Notes under the pieces: model-generated
What the model saw: only the letters and a program-made list of their open reading frames with translations
Databases searched by the model: none
Told to the model about the DNA's origin: nothing
Program-made: the position numbers and the translations under genes
Origin: Rhizobiales bacterium 65-79
Lineage (GTDB): Bacteria; Pseudomonadota; Alphaproteobacteria; Rhizobiales; Rhizobiaceae
Assembly (NCBI GenBank): GCA_001896885.1
Contig: MKRJ01000021.1
Location: 2,210 to 66,209, forward strand
Direction: 5' to 3'
DNA: 64,000 nucleotides
Shown here: in pieces, positions 56,699 through 64,000 of the stretch
Numbering within the stretch: the first letter of the stretch is position 1
Layout of the letters: each line of letters starts with the position of its first letter

Positions 56699-57655
56699 TC
56701 ATAGGGCTACGGTGCGAAAACCGATATTGGCGGCGGAACTGTCAGGCGTGTTGGAGGAGCGTGCCGCGTTCCGGTAGCGGTTGCAGTAGGAGACATGGCA
56801 AAGGTAGGAGCCGCCGCGCAGGCACCTGACCGAGCCGATTTCAGGTCCGGTGGGATTCTCCTCCGGCGAACGGGCGTAGTAGCAGGGATCGTACCAGTCG
56901 GCGCACCATTCCCAGACGTTGCCGATCATCTGCCAGAGACCATAGCCATTGGGCGCGTAGCTGCGGACCGGCGCCGTCGCGAGCCAGCCATCCGCCCCGT
57001 CGTTCACGGTCGGGAACGTGCCTTGCCAGATGTTGCAACGATGTTCCCCCTCCCCGCCGAGCAGGTCGTCGCCCCATGGATGGCGTTTGCCGGCGAGGCC
57101 GCCGCGCGCCGCGTATTCCCATTCGGCTTCCGTCGGCAGCCTGCGTCCGGCCCACCGGCAATAGGCCTGCGCGTCGTTCCAGCTCACATGGACGACGGGA
57201 TGGTCTCCAAGGCCCTCGATGCTGCTTTTCCTGCCGTTCGGCCTGCGCCAGTCGGCCTCGGCGACGCCGAGCCACCAAGGCGTTCGCGGCGGCTGGCCGA
57301 GAATGTCGTTTTCATCGGCCTGCAAGGCGAGATGGAACACGGCCGAATAGCCGAAAATCTCCGCTTCCGTTCGGTAGCCGGTCGCCTCGACGAAGCGCGC
57401 GAAATCGTCGTTGGTGACGCTGGTCGCATCGATCGTGAAGGGCGAAACGCTCACCGGGTGGACCGGCCGCTCGCCGTCCCCCGGATAACCGTCGCCCATC
57501 GTATCACCCATCAGGAAACGGCCGCCAGGAAGCGCGACCTGTTCGATAAGGTGCGTTCCCCCGACGCCGCGATGGTCTTCCGCCCGATTGCCCGGCAGTG
57601 CGGCCGGCCGCGACGGGATGCAGCAGCTTCCGTCTCGGGGATTCCGCTCGCTCAT
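56699..57655 (-). CDS. Formylglycine-generating enzyme (sulfatase-activating)
   Basis: A 318-residue FGE-sulfatase-domain protein that oxidises the active-site cysteine of type I sulfatases to C-alpha-formylglycine. The substrate/copper-binding cysteine pair is present as Cys286 and Cys291 in YLCHVSYCNRYR, with the same 5-residue spacing as in human FGE. Other family segments are PGGRFLMGDT, RRLPTEAEWEYAARGG and GNVWEWCADWYDP. Unusually, residues 12-22 (CIPSRPAALPG) mimic the sulfatase signature C-x-P-x-R-x3-L-x-G. The start is the ATG at 57655. It is divergent from the Crp-type gene and close to a sulfatase gene. Confidence 0.92.
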   Translation of the reverse strand: MSERNPRDGSCCIPSRPAALPGNRAEDHRGVGGTHLIEQVALPGGRFLMGDTMGDGYPGDGERPVHPVSVSPFTIDATSVTNDDFARFVEATGYRTEAEIFGYSAVFHLALQADENDILGQPPRTPWWLGVAEADWRRPNGRKSSIEGLGDHPVVHVSWNDAQAYCRWAGRRLPTEAEWEYAARGGLAGKRHPWGDDLLGGEGEHRCNIWQGTFPTVNDGADGWLATAPVRSYAPNGYGLWQMIGNVWEWCADWYDPCYYARSPEENPTGPEIGSVRCLRGGSYLCHVSYCNRYRNAARSSNTPDSSAANIGFRTVAL

Positions 57656-57774
57656 GACGTCTCCGCCAGGCCGCGATCGGCGGACGGGCCCTTCCATTCC
57701 GCGCGTCGATGGACGTATCTACGGCTTCCGTGAGACCGGACGCCGGAAATCACCGGAAAACCGGCGGGGAGCGC

Positions 57775-58470
57775 ATGGCCGTCAATCAAGCCCTCTTTCG
57801 AGAAAACCCGTGGCTTCGGGGCCTTTCCCCGTCGACCGTGGCCATCCTGGCGGCCAAGGCGATCGTACGGCGCCTTGCCCACGGCGAATTGTGGGTGTCG
57901 CGAAGCGAGCGCGCCGCCGGCATCGCCGTCATCGTCGAGGGCGGCCTCCGCTCCACCACCTTCACCGCCGAAGGCAAGGAATACGTCTTCTCGATCATGA
58001 AGGCTGGCGACATCTGGGGCCTGGTGTCGACGATCGACGGCATCCACAACGCCAACGATGTCTATGCGCATGGCGAAACGACCATCCTCACCATCGACCG
58101 CCGCACGACGCTGGCGACCGTCGAGAGTTGCCCCGATTTCGGCCGCTGCCTGATGGAGCTTCTCTGCCACCGGCTGAGGATGGCGAACACCGTGCTCGAG
58201 GATCGCGCGCTGAAGCCGATCGAGGTGCGGCTGGCGCGCCTTCTGCTCAGCCTCCGCGGCAACGGAGACGCGACGCGCAACGCCGACGAACTCCACGTCA
58301 CCCAGGAGATGCTGGCGAAGATCCTGGGATGCACCCGCCCGACGGTGAACAAGAAGCTCCTGCAGCTCGAGCGCGAGAAGGTGATCGAGGTTTCCTATGG
58401 CCGTATCCATCTCAAGGACCTGGCGCGCATCGTCAAGCTTTCCGGCCAGATCGACTATTTCTATTTCTAG
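57775..58470 (+). CDS. Crp/Fnr-family transcriptional regulator
   Basis: A 231-residue regulator with an N-terminal cyclic-nucleotide-binding-like beta roll (ELWVSRSERAAGIAVIVEGG, GDIWGLVST) and a C-terminal winged helix whose recognition region is LHVTQEMLAKILGCTRPTVN. It lacks the N-terminal cysteine cluster of oxygen-sensing FNR and the full cAMP pocket, so the signal is unknown. A GGGGAG site precedes the ATG at 57775. It sits between the divergent FGE gene and the convergent sulfatase gene, so it probably controls the sulfate-ester genes. Confidence 0.9.
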   Translation: MAVNQALFRENPWLRGLSPSTVAILAAKAIVRRLAHGELWVSRSERAAGIAVIVEGGLRSTTFTAEGKEYVFSIMKAGDIWGLVSTIDGIHNANDVYAHGETTILTIDRRTTLATVESCPDFGRCLMELLCHRLRMANTVLEDRALKPIEVRLARLLLSLRGNGDATRNADELHVTQEMLAKILGCTRPTVNKKLLQLEREKVIEVSYGRIHLKDLARIVKLSGQIDYFYF

Positions 58471-58493
58471 AATGGCCGCGCCGGCAACCTGTC

Positions 58494-59993
58494 CTATTCC
58501 GGCCTGTGCGGCACGGCATTGCCGTCGGCGAGCCACAAATCCCAATCCGCCCCGTTCAGGTGCTTGTCGGCGAACACCGGGCGGCCGGGCGCCGAATCCT
58601 CCGGCCGGCCGAGCTGGCCGCAACCGGTCACGCCCTTGGTCGTCGCGTCGCGGCGCGGATCGACATGGGCGGAAAACCATTTGAAAAGCTGGTCGCGAAG
58701 CGCCCCGATGCGGTTGCCGGCCGACGCGTCGGCGACCCGGTTCACACGCTCGTCGGGATCGTTTGCCAGATCGAAGAGCTCGTGCGGCCCGTCCGGGAAG
58801 CGGTGCACGTATTTCCAGTCCTTCGTTCGCACCATGCGGACCGGCCCGTATTCGTCATAGACGACGATGCCCTCTGTTTCCGGCAGCGATCCGCCGCCCA
58901 GGACGGAAGCGAAGCTCCGGCCCGGCTTTTGCCGATCGGTCGACTCGACCAGCCCGGCATGGTCGATCAGGGTCGGGAAGACGTCGTAGCCGCTCAAGAG
59001 GTCTCCGCAGACGCGGCCAGCGGGGATTCTTCCGGGCTGGGCGATGATGCAGGGGACCTTGACGGACGTGTCGTACATATTCTGCGGCCGCGTGCCGTTG
59101 CCCTTTCCCCAGATGCCGTGATGGCCGCAATTCATGCCGTTGTCGCCCATGAAGATGACGAGCGTGGATTGGGTCAGTCCCTGCCTCTCCACCTCCTCGA
59201 GCACCTTGCCGATCGCCGCGTCCATCGCCGTGACGGCGGCGAAATAGCCGACCAGGCTTTCGCGCCGCTGCTCCCGGCCCTTGGCGACCGCCGCGTGGCC
59301 GCCGGCGAAATCCGGATGCGGCGGCTCGTCCGGACAGGAATCGAACGGGCAATCCTCGTAGAGATCGGTGAATTCCTTCGGATGTGAATCGATCCACGGA
59401 TAATGCGGCGCGGTGAAGTTGAGGCTGAGCCAGAACGGCTCGGGCCGGCCGGCCTCTTCCCCGATGAAGGCGACCGCGCGCTTGCCGAGTTCCTCGGTGA
59501 TGTAGCCGGGGAGCGTGACCGGCTGGTCCTCGTCGACCATGGGCGCATCGTAGTACGGTCCCATCCCCGCCTGATGGGCGAACCATTTGACGAAATTCGG
59601 CCGCGGAACGTCGCTCGCCCCCAGATGCCATTTTCCGATCAGCCCGCACCGGTAGCCGTTCTCGGCGAAGACGTCGGTAACGAGCCGCTGGCCGGCGAGG
59701 TAGTCGATGCGTTTCTCGCCCATGCTGCCGGCGCGGACCCAGTCCTGGACTCCGTGCCGGGACGGTATGTCGCCCGTCAACAGCGAGGCGCGCGCCGGCG
59801 AGCATACGGGCGAGGTGCAGAAGAAATTCTCGAAGCGGATGCCGGCGGCCGCCAGCCGGTCGAGCACCGGCGTCCTGATCTCGTCATTGCCGGCGCAACC
59901 CAGCGCCCACGCGCCCTGGTCGTCGCTGACGATGAAGAGGATATTCGGTCGAAAGGGATCGCGACTGGCCAAGATGTCCTCCGGCCCGGCCAT
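58494..59993 (-). CDS. Type I sulfatase (Cys-type)
   Basis: A 499-residue alkaline-phosphatase-superfamily sulfatase hydrolysing a sulfate ester or sulfamate. Metal-binding Asp24-Asp25 lie in IVSDDQGAW. The signature CSPARASLLTG has Cys64 as the residue converted to formylglycine. Other conserved parts are KWHLG and MGDNGMNCGHHGIWGKG. No signal peptide is evident, so it appears cytoplasmic, which fits import of the intact ester by the adjacent ABC system. The ATG at 59993 is chosen; the upstream frame is non-coding. The substrate is not identified (heparan-N-sulfatase-like and other aryl/alkyl types possible). Confidence 0.91.
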   Translation of the reverse strand: MAGPEDILASRDPFRPNILFIVSDDQGAWALGCAGNDEIRTPVLDRLAAAGIRFENFFCTSPVCSPARASLLTGDIPSRHGVQDWVRAGSMGEKRIDYLAGQRLVTDVFAENGYRCGLIGKWHLGASDVPRPNFVKWFAHQAGMGPYYDAPMVDEDQPVTLPGYITEELGKRAVAFIGEEAGRPEPFWLSLNFTAPHYPWIDSHPKEFTDLYEDCPFDSCPDEPPHPDFAGGHAAVAKGREQRRESLVGYFAAVTAMDAAIGKVLEEVERQGLTQSTLVIFMGDNGMNCGHHGIWGKGNGTRPQNMYDTSVKVPCIIAQPGRIPAGRVCGDLLSGYDVFPTLIDHAGLVESTDRQKPGRSFASVLGGGSLPETEGIVVYDEYGPVRMVRTKDWKYVHRFPDGPHELFDLANDPDERVNRVADASAGNRIGALRDQLFKWFSAHVDPRRDATTKGVTGCGQLGRPEDSAPGRPVFADKHLNGADWDLWLADGNAVPHRPE

Positions 59994-60228
59994 GCATGCC
60001 GCCGGGTTCGGAACTATTTGGATTTCGGCCCTATTCGAGGTCAATGACGACGCCGCGCCAAGATTGTAAAGCCGCGAACATTCCGCCGTCGCTTTTGCTG
60101 CGAGGCTGGTGCCGCTCGGGAGGAACTGTCGAGCGGCCGCCGAACCGCGTCTGACGCCGTTCGAAGCACCGGCCTTGACTGGAACAATGGCGGCGATCCT
60201 CGCCGCGAGCGACAGGGAGATGAAGACA

Positions 60229-61218
60229 ATGACAAGCCGACGGCTTTTTCTTGCGACGGTGGCGATGGCGACCCTTCTTGCGGGCACCGGCGCCGGCTTG
60301 GCGCAATCCGACCAGAAGACGATCAACATCGGCTATTTTCCGGTGGTCTCGTCCGTGCCGATCATGCAGGCGCAGAAGGAGCTGGAGAAGAAAGGCTACA
60401 AGGTGAATTGGGTGCAGCTCACCCAGGGCCTGCCGGGCGCGGCGAGCGCGCTTGCCGCCGGCCGGCTCGATCTGAGCTGGGGCAACAGCATCTCCGCCGT
60501 GGTGATCTTCTCGCAGGCGCCCGACGCCGCGCAATTCGTCGGCCAGATGTTCGTCAACGCCAACGTCACGGTCGTCTCCGACAAGAGCGACATCAAGTCG
60601 CCGGCTGACATCCAGCACAAGAAGGTCGTGGTCAGCGGACCGAAGACGGCCTCCACCCTCTTCTTCAAGATCGGCCTGAAGAAGGCCGGCGTCGACCCGG
60701 ACGCCAACGAATATTTCGTTTCGGGCACCGGCCCCGGCATGGTGGGCGTGCTCGATTCCGGCGGCGCGGAAGTCGTGGCGGGCTATGTGCCCTATGTTTC
60801 GGAAATGGTGCTGAAGAAGATCGGCCACGTCCTCTTCACCGGCTCCGACGCGATCGGGCGCGAGGCGCCGGGCGACGGTTTCATCGCCAGCACCGCCTTC
60901 ATCAAGAAGGATCCCCAGGCGGTCAAGGACGTGCTGGCGGCGGCGGCGAAGGCGACCGACTACATCAAGTCGAACCCCGACGACGCCTACAAGATGATGG
61001 CCGATTTCGCGAAGGTCGGCGAACCGGCCGTGCGCTATTCCTTCGAGCACAAGCTGATCGGCGTCGCGCAATCCTACGTGCCCGACGTCGAGGGCATCGT
61101 CGAGACTGAAAAGGTCGCGCAGGAGCTCGGCTTCGCGCCGGACGGCGTCGACCTTCCGTCCTTCGCCAGGAAGTTCAATAATGTCACGCTCGCCGCCGAG
61201 GTGGCGAAAGCGAAATAG
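60229..61218 (+). CDS. ABC transporter substrate-binding protein (SsuA/TauA/NMT1-like)
   Basis: A 329-residue periplasmic binding protein with an N-terminal signal of Tat-like form (TSRRLFLATVAMATLLAGTG). The mature fold is type II (INIGYFPVVSSVPIMQAQKE, LAAGRLDLSWGNS, VVVSGPKTASTLFFKIGLKK), as in sulfonate, taurine or nitrate receptors. The ATG at 60229 is preferred because AGGGAG lies 8 bp upstream; another ATG at 60220 is too close to it. Next to a sulfatase it probably binds a sulfate ester or sulfonate. It is divergent from the sulfatase gene across 235 bp. Confidence 0.9.
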   Translation: MTSRRLFLATVAMATLLAGTGAGLAQSDQKTINIGYFPVVSSVPIMQAQKELEKKGYKVNWVQLTQGLPGAASALAAGRLDLSWGNSISAVVIFSQAPDAAQFVGQMFVNANVTVVSDKSDIKSPADIQHKKVVVSGPKTASTLFFKIGLKKAGVDPDANEYFVSGTGPGMVGVLDSGGAEVVAGYVPYVSEMVLKKIGHVLFTGSDAIGREAPGDGFIASTAFIKKDPQAVKDVLAAAAKATDYIKSNPDDAYKMMADFAKVGEPAVRYSFEHKLIGVAQSYVPDVEGIVETEKVAQELGFAPDGVDLPSFARKFNNVTLAAEVAKAK

Positions 61219-61248
61219 TCGAGCAGAGCAGGCCGGGGACGAGGAGGC

Positions 61249-62055
61249 ATGGAAAGCGCCGCTGATCGGTCGATGGCAGGATGGTCATGGCTGCGGCCCT
61301 GGCTGCTCGGCCTTACCGGCGGGATCGGCGCCCTCCTCTTCTGGACCCTGATGGCGTTCTGGCTGAAGGGCGGCGGAGGTGTCATCAGCCGCCTTCCCAC
61401 GCCGCTCGCCGTCGGCGCCGATCTTCTCGCCTATGCCCAAGGCGCCTTGTGGCGCGATCTGGCGGCAAGCCTCCAGGTCTTCCTCGTCGGTTGGATCGTG
61501 GGCTCTGTCTCGGCGGCGGTCGCCGGCATGGCGATCGGCCGTTCGCGCGTGATCGGCGCCGTTTTCGGGCCGATCGTCGAGGCCCTGCGGCCGGTATCCA
61601 GCATCGTCTGGGTGCCGCTCGCCGTGGTCTGGTTCGGCTTCGGCTTCACCAGCAAGGTCTTTCTCGTCGGCCTTGCCGTGTTTCTCGTCGTCATCGTCTA
61701 TGCCATCGACGGCGCGCGCCGCGTCGCCCCAGACCTGGAGAGGACCGCGACCATGCTCGGCATGAGGCCGTTGCAGAAGTTCCGGGCGCTGGTGCTGCCC
61801 AGCGCGCTGACCGAGGTGCTGGTCGGAGCGCGCGTGGCACTGATGTCCGGCTGGGGCACCGTCATCGTGGCCGAGCTCGTCGCGGCCGATCACGGCCTCG
61901 GCGCCCACCTGATTGCCGTCCAGCAGAGCTACGACGTCTCGGCCGTCATGGCCTCGATGGCCTGTTTCGGGCTGGCCGGCTTCGTCATGAACGCGATCTT
62001 TTCGCGCTTCGAGCAATGGCTGCTGCCCTGGCGCTCCGGCGGAGCGGCGCGGTGA
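61249..62055 (+). CDS. ABC transporter permease 1 (SsuC/TauC-like)
   Basis: A 268-residue permease with about six membrane segments and the BPD-type coupling loop TATMLGMRPLQKFRALVLPSALTEVL. The stretch LRPVSSIVWVPLAVVWFGFG is typical for sulfonate/nitrate/taurine permeases. A GAGGAGG site directly precedes the ATG. Its stop overlaps the GTG start of the second permease (GTGA). It probably forms a heterodimer with that second permease. Confidence 0.9.
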   Translation: MESAADRSMAGWSWLRPWLLGLTGGIGALLFWTLMAFWLKGGGGVISRLPTPLAVGADLLAYAQGALWRDLAASLQVFLVGWIVGSVSAAVAGMAIGRSRVIGAVFGPIVEALRPVSSIVWVPLAVVWFGFGFTSKVFLVGLAVFLVVIVYAIDGARRVAPDLERTATMLGMRPLQKFRALVLPSALTEVLVGARVALMSGWGTVIVAELVAADHGLGAHLIAVQQSYDVSAVMASMACFGLAGFVMNAIFSRFEQWLLPWRSGGAAR

Positions 62056-62807
62056 CCGGCAGGCTGTCCGTCTCCCATGTAGCGCTGGCGCTGCTCGGCG
62101 TGGCGATCGTCATTGCCGTCTGGCAGGGAACGATCGCCTGGTACGGCCTGGCCCGCATCGTGCTGCCGACACCGTTCGAGGTCGCATCCACCCTGGCGCA
62201 CCTCTTCGCCAGCCGGTCGTTCTGGCATGACGTGCTTGTAAGCCTCAGGGAATTCCTGCTCGGCTATGCGATCGGCGGCGTACTCGGCGTCCTCGTCGGC
62301 ACGATCCTCGGCGAACGCCCGACCGCGCGCATGACCGTCGGGCCGGTGATCGAGGCGCTCCGCTTCATCGTTCCTTTCGCATGGATACCGCTTACGGTGC
62401 TCTGGTTCGGCACGAGCCTTACCGGCAAGGTGGTTCTGGTCGCCTATGCGGTCTTTTTCGTCATGGTGGTAACGACGGCCCGCTCGATCGTGACGGTCGA
62501 TCCGACGCTGACCCGGGTCGGCACCATGCTCGGCATGGGACCGGCGGGAATCGCGCTGAAGGTGCATCTGCGCGCCGCCGCGCCCGGCATCGCCAGCGGC
62601 GCCAAGGCCGCGGCGGCGCTCGGCTGGATCGCGGTCGTCGCCGCCGAATATATCGGGGCCAGCGCGGGCCTCGGCGTCATGATCACCAACGCCTCGATGT
62701 CGCTCGCAACCGCCACCGTGATCGCCGGCATGATCGTGATCGGCATCATCGGCGCCACGGTTAGCTGGCTGGTCGGCCGGACGACCGCGGCCTGGCTCAA
62801 CTATTAG
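62052..62807 (+). CDS. ABC transporter permease 2 (SsuC/TauC-like)
   Basis: A 251-residue permease of the same family as the preceding gene but clearly different in sequence: LRFIVPFAWIPLTVLWFG and the coupling loop VGTMLGMGPAGIALKVHLRAAAP. The GTG at 62052 overlaps the upstream stop by 4 bp; this frame also runs through the upstream gene, but only the part from 62052 is conserved. Two distinct permeases are less usual than the single SsuC or TauC. Confidence 0.89.
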   Translation: MTGRLSVSHVALALLGVAIVIAVWQGTIAWYGLARIVLPTPFEVASTLAHLFASRSFWHDVLVSLREFLLGYAIGGVLGVLVGTILGERPTARMTVGPVIEALRFIVPFAWIPLTVLWFGTSLTGKVVLVAYAVFFVMVVTTARSIVTVDPTLTRVGTMLGMGPAGIALKVHLRAAAPGIASGAKAAAALGWIAVVAAEYIGASAGLGVMITNASMSLATATVIAGMIVIGIIGATVSWLVGRTTAAWLNY

Positions 62808-62817
62808 GAGATCCGAC

Positions 62818-63651
62818 GTGCCCGAACTCACCGCTGCCTATAGACAGACGGCGGGCTCCTCGCGGGCCGCCATGGGAGACGGATCGGCGGAGGGATTGGT
62901 CTTCGAGCGCATTTCGCACACCTATGTCGCCGCCAATGGCAGCACGCCTGTGCTGGACGACGTCTCCTTCTCGGTCGGTCCCGGCCAGGTGGCGTGCGTC
63001 GTCGGCCCTTCCGGCTGCGGTAAGTCGACCTTGCTCAGCCTCGCCGCCGGGCTGATGCGGCCGACATCCGGCGTGACGCGCTGGCGGGGGAAACCGGTCG
63101 AGCCCGGCACGAACCCGGATCTCGGCATGGCCTTCCAGCAGCCGGGGCTCTTTCCGTGGATGACGGTGCGCCAGAACGTAGCCGTCGGGCTTACCACGCG
63201 TGGCGCCGCGCGGAGCGACGCGCGCCGGCAGGCGGACGAGATGCTGGCGACGGTCGGCCTGACCGGATTCGGCGATGCCTATCCGAATCAGCTTTCCGGC
63301 GGTATGGCCCAGCGTGTCGGCATCGCCCGGGCGCTGGCGCTCAGGCCCAAGCTCCTCCTCATGGACGAGCCCTTCGCCAGCGTCGACGCCTTCACGCGGC
63401 TGAAGCTCCAGGCGGAATTCAAGGCGCTGCTCAAGCTCGACCGCCCGACCGTGCTGTTCGTCACCCATGACGTCTCCGAGGCGATCCTGCTCGGCGATAT
63501 CATCGTGGTGATGAGCGCGCGCCCGGCAAAGGTCGAGAAGATCATCCCGATCGAACGTGGGGATCGCGACCGCGCCGGCCCCGGCTACGCCCGCAAGATG
63601 ACCGAGGCCCTGAGGGCGCTCGGCGTCGAGACCGATCTCAGCCACGATTGA
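62818..63651 (+). CDS. ABC transporter ATP-binding protein (SsuB/TauB-like)
   Basis: A 277-residue ATPase of the nitrate/sulfonate/taurine group: Walker A GPSGCGKST, Q-loop MAFQQPGLFPWMTVRQNV, signature LSGGMAQRV, Walker B LLLMDEPFASVD and H-loop VTHDVSEA. The start is a GTG at 62818 with AGGAG 8 bp upstream, 10 bp after the second permease gene. It completes the importer formed by the binding protein and two permeases. Confidence 0.91.
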   Translation: MPELTAAYRQTAGSSRAAMGDGSAEGLVFERISHTYVAANGSTPVLDDVSFSVGPGQVACVVGPSGCGKSTLLSLAAGLMRPTSGVTRWRGKPVEPGTNPDLGMAFQQPGLFPWMTVRQNVAVGLTTRGAARSDARRQADEMLATVGLTGFGDAYPNQLSGGMAQRVGIARALALRPKLLLMDEPFASVDAFTRLKLQAEFKALLKLDRPTVLFVTHDVSEAILLGDIIVVMSARPAKVEKIIPIERGDRDRAGPGYARKMTEALRALGVETDLSHD

Positions 63652-63741
63652 GCTTGCCCGACAAGAGAGGCAAAGCGGAGACGGCGGATAGCGTCACTTT
63701 GGCAGCGGCTGAACGCGATTTGCAAGCATAGACCGGGCGCT

Positions 63742-64000
63742 TTACCCGCTCGGGTTTCCTCTCGGATCCAACTGCAAGCCGGCGGGAGCCGGCCGGATCC
63801 GGGCGTGCAGCAATTCATTCCACAATTCGGCCAACTGGGCCGGCGTGCGTGACGTATCCGAACGGAATACCGAAGGGTCAGAGGCGGTCGTATCCGTCAG
63901 CAGTTGGAGCGGATCCCGTTGGGAATTACACAGGGCCTCGAAGAATATGAAGGCATTGTCCCTGCCGCTGATGAAGTGCGCATCGTCCGCGATGCTGAGC
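63742..64000 (-). CDS. Partial hypothetical protein at the right edge
   Basis: An open minus-strand frame enters from beyond the window and stops at TAA (63744-63742), giving the last 85 residues of a protein: LSIADDAHFISGRDNAFIFF ... TPAQLAELWNELLHARIRP ... NPSG. It has a coding-like composition and no frame interruption. I do not recognise the family. The 90 bp between this stop and the ATPase stop show no clear terminator. Confidence 0.5.
   Translation of the reverse strand, partial: LSIADDAHFISGRDNAFIFFEALCNSQRDPLQLLTDTTASDPSVFRSDTSRTPAQLAELWNELLHARIRPAPAGLQLDPRGNPSG

Overview
The window looks like chromosome from a high-GC alphaproteobacterium of the order Hyphomicrobiales (Rhizobiales), most like the Phyllobacteriaceae (Mesorhizobium and relatives). 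The evidence is the gene set and order: dapF-mtaB-ftsY-yciB, mdh-sucC-sucD-sucA-sucB, an Omp19-type lipoprotein, tkt next to gap, DUF4164-zapA, a TrcR (DUF1013) cell-cycle regulator, DUF1127 and DUF1192 small proteins, and rhizobial-type palindromic intergenic repeats. I see no rRNA, tRNA, CRISPR, insertion sequence, phage or plasmid gene.

Layout. 1-1.98 kb: the end of the ATP synthase operon (atpD with a damaged or missing 5' end, then atpC and a terminator). 2.1-5.2 kb: the cytochrome c maturation genes ccmC-ccmD-ccmG without ccmAB, an unknown gene and a DUF2332 gene. 5.1-10.6 kb, minus strand: DUF1127, yciB, ftsY, mtaB and dapF. 10.65-15.5 kb, minus strand: a DUF1328 gene and a complete Liv-type branched-chain amino acid importer (livF, G, M, H and the binding protein). 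15.6-18.7 kb: a metallo-beta-lactamase-fold hydrolase, omp19 and zapE. 19-27.6 kb: the TCA operon mdh-sucC-sucD-sucA-sucB plus an SDR. 27.6-34.3 kb: glpD, a hotdog thioesterase, a fumarylpyruvate-hydrolase/maleylpyruvate-isomerase pair, a CLC-type channel and a LysR regulator. 34.4-44.4 kb: mmsA, an MFS transporter, a quinone oxidoreductase, an alpha/beta hydrolase, trcR, ridA, a WYL regulator, DUF1127 and prpE. 44.6-49.7 kb: gap, tkt, DUF4164, zapA, rlmH and rsfS. 49.8-63.7 kb: two accessory catabolic modules, followed by a partial gene at the right edge.

How the genes work together. The central part is housekeeping energy and carbon metabolism (ATP synthase, TCA cycle, Calvin/pentose-phosphate and glycolytic enzymes, propionate/valine disposal through PrpE and MmsA). 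The right-hand 14 kb is different in character. First comes a pentitol/pentulose module: an AraC regulator, a XylF-like binding protein, a single-domain ATPase, a permease, a ribitol-dehydrogenase-like SDR and an FGGY pentulose kinase. Next to it is a sulfate-ester module: a Cys-type sulfatase, its formylglycine-generating enzyme (FGE), a Crp/Fnr-type regulator and a four-gene sulfonate/sulfate-ester-type ABC importer with two different permeases.

The observations most worth a second look are: (i) the FGE carries near its own N-terminus a copy of the sulfatase signature that FGEs modify; (ii) two intergenic inverted repeats whose arms are written in a strict 7-bp period (atpD/atpC and sucD/sucA); (iii) the long A-domain of FtsY seems to have absorbed, in frame, two pieces of the palindromic repeats that are intergenic elsewhere in the window; (iv) a WYL regulator whose matching palindromes flank a DUF1127 gene; (v) a 43-bp duplication of the 3' end of mmsA just behind the gene.
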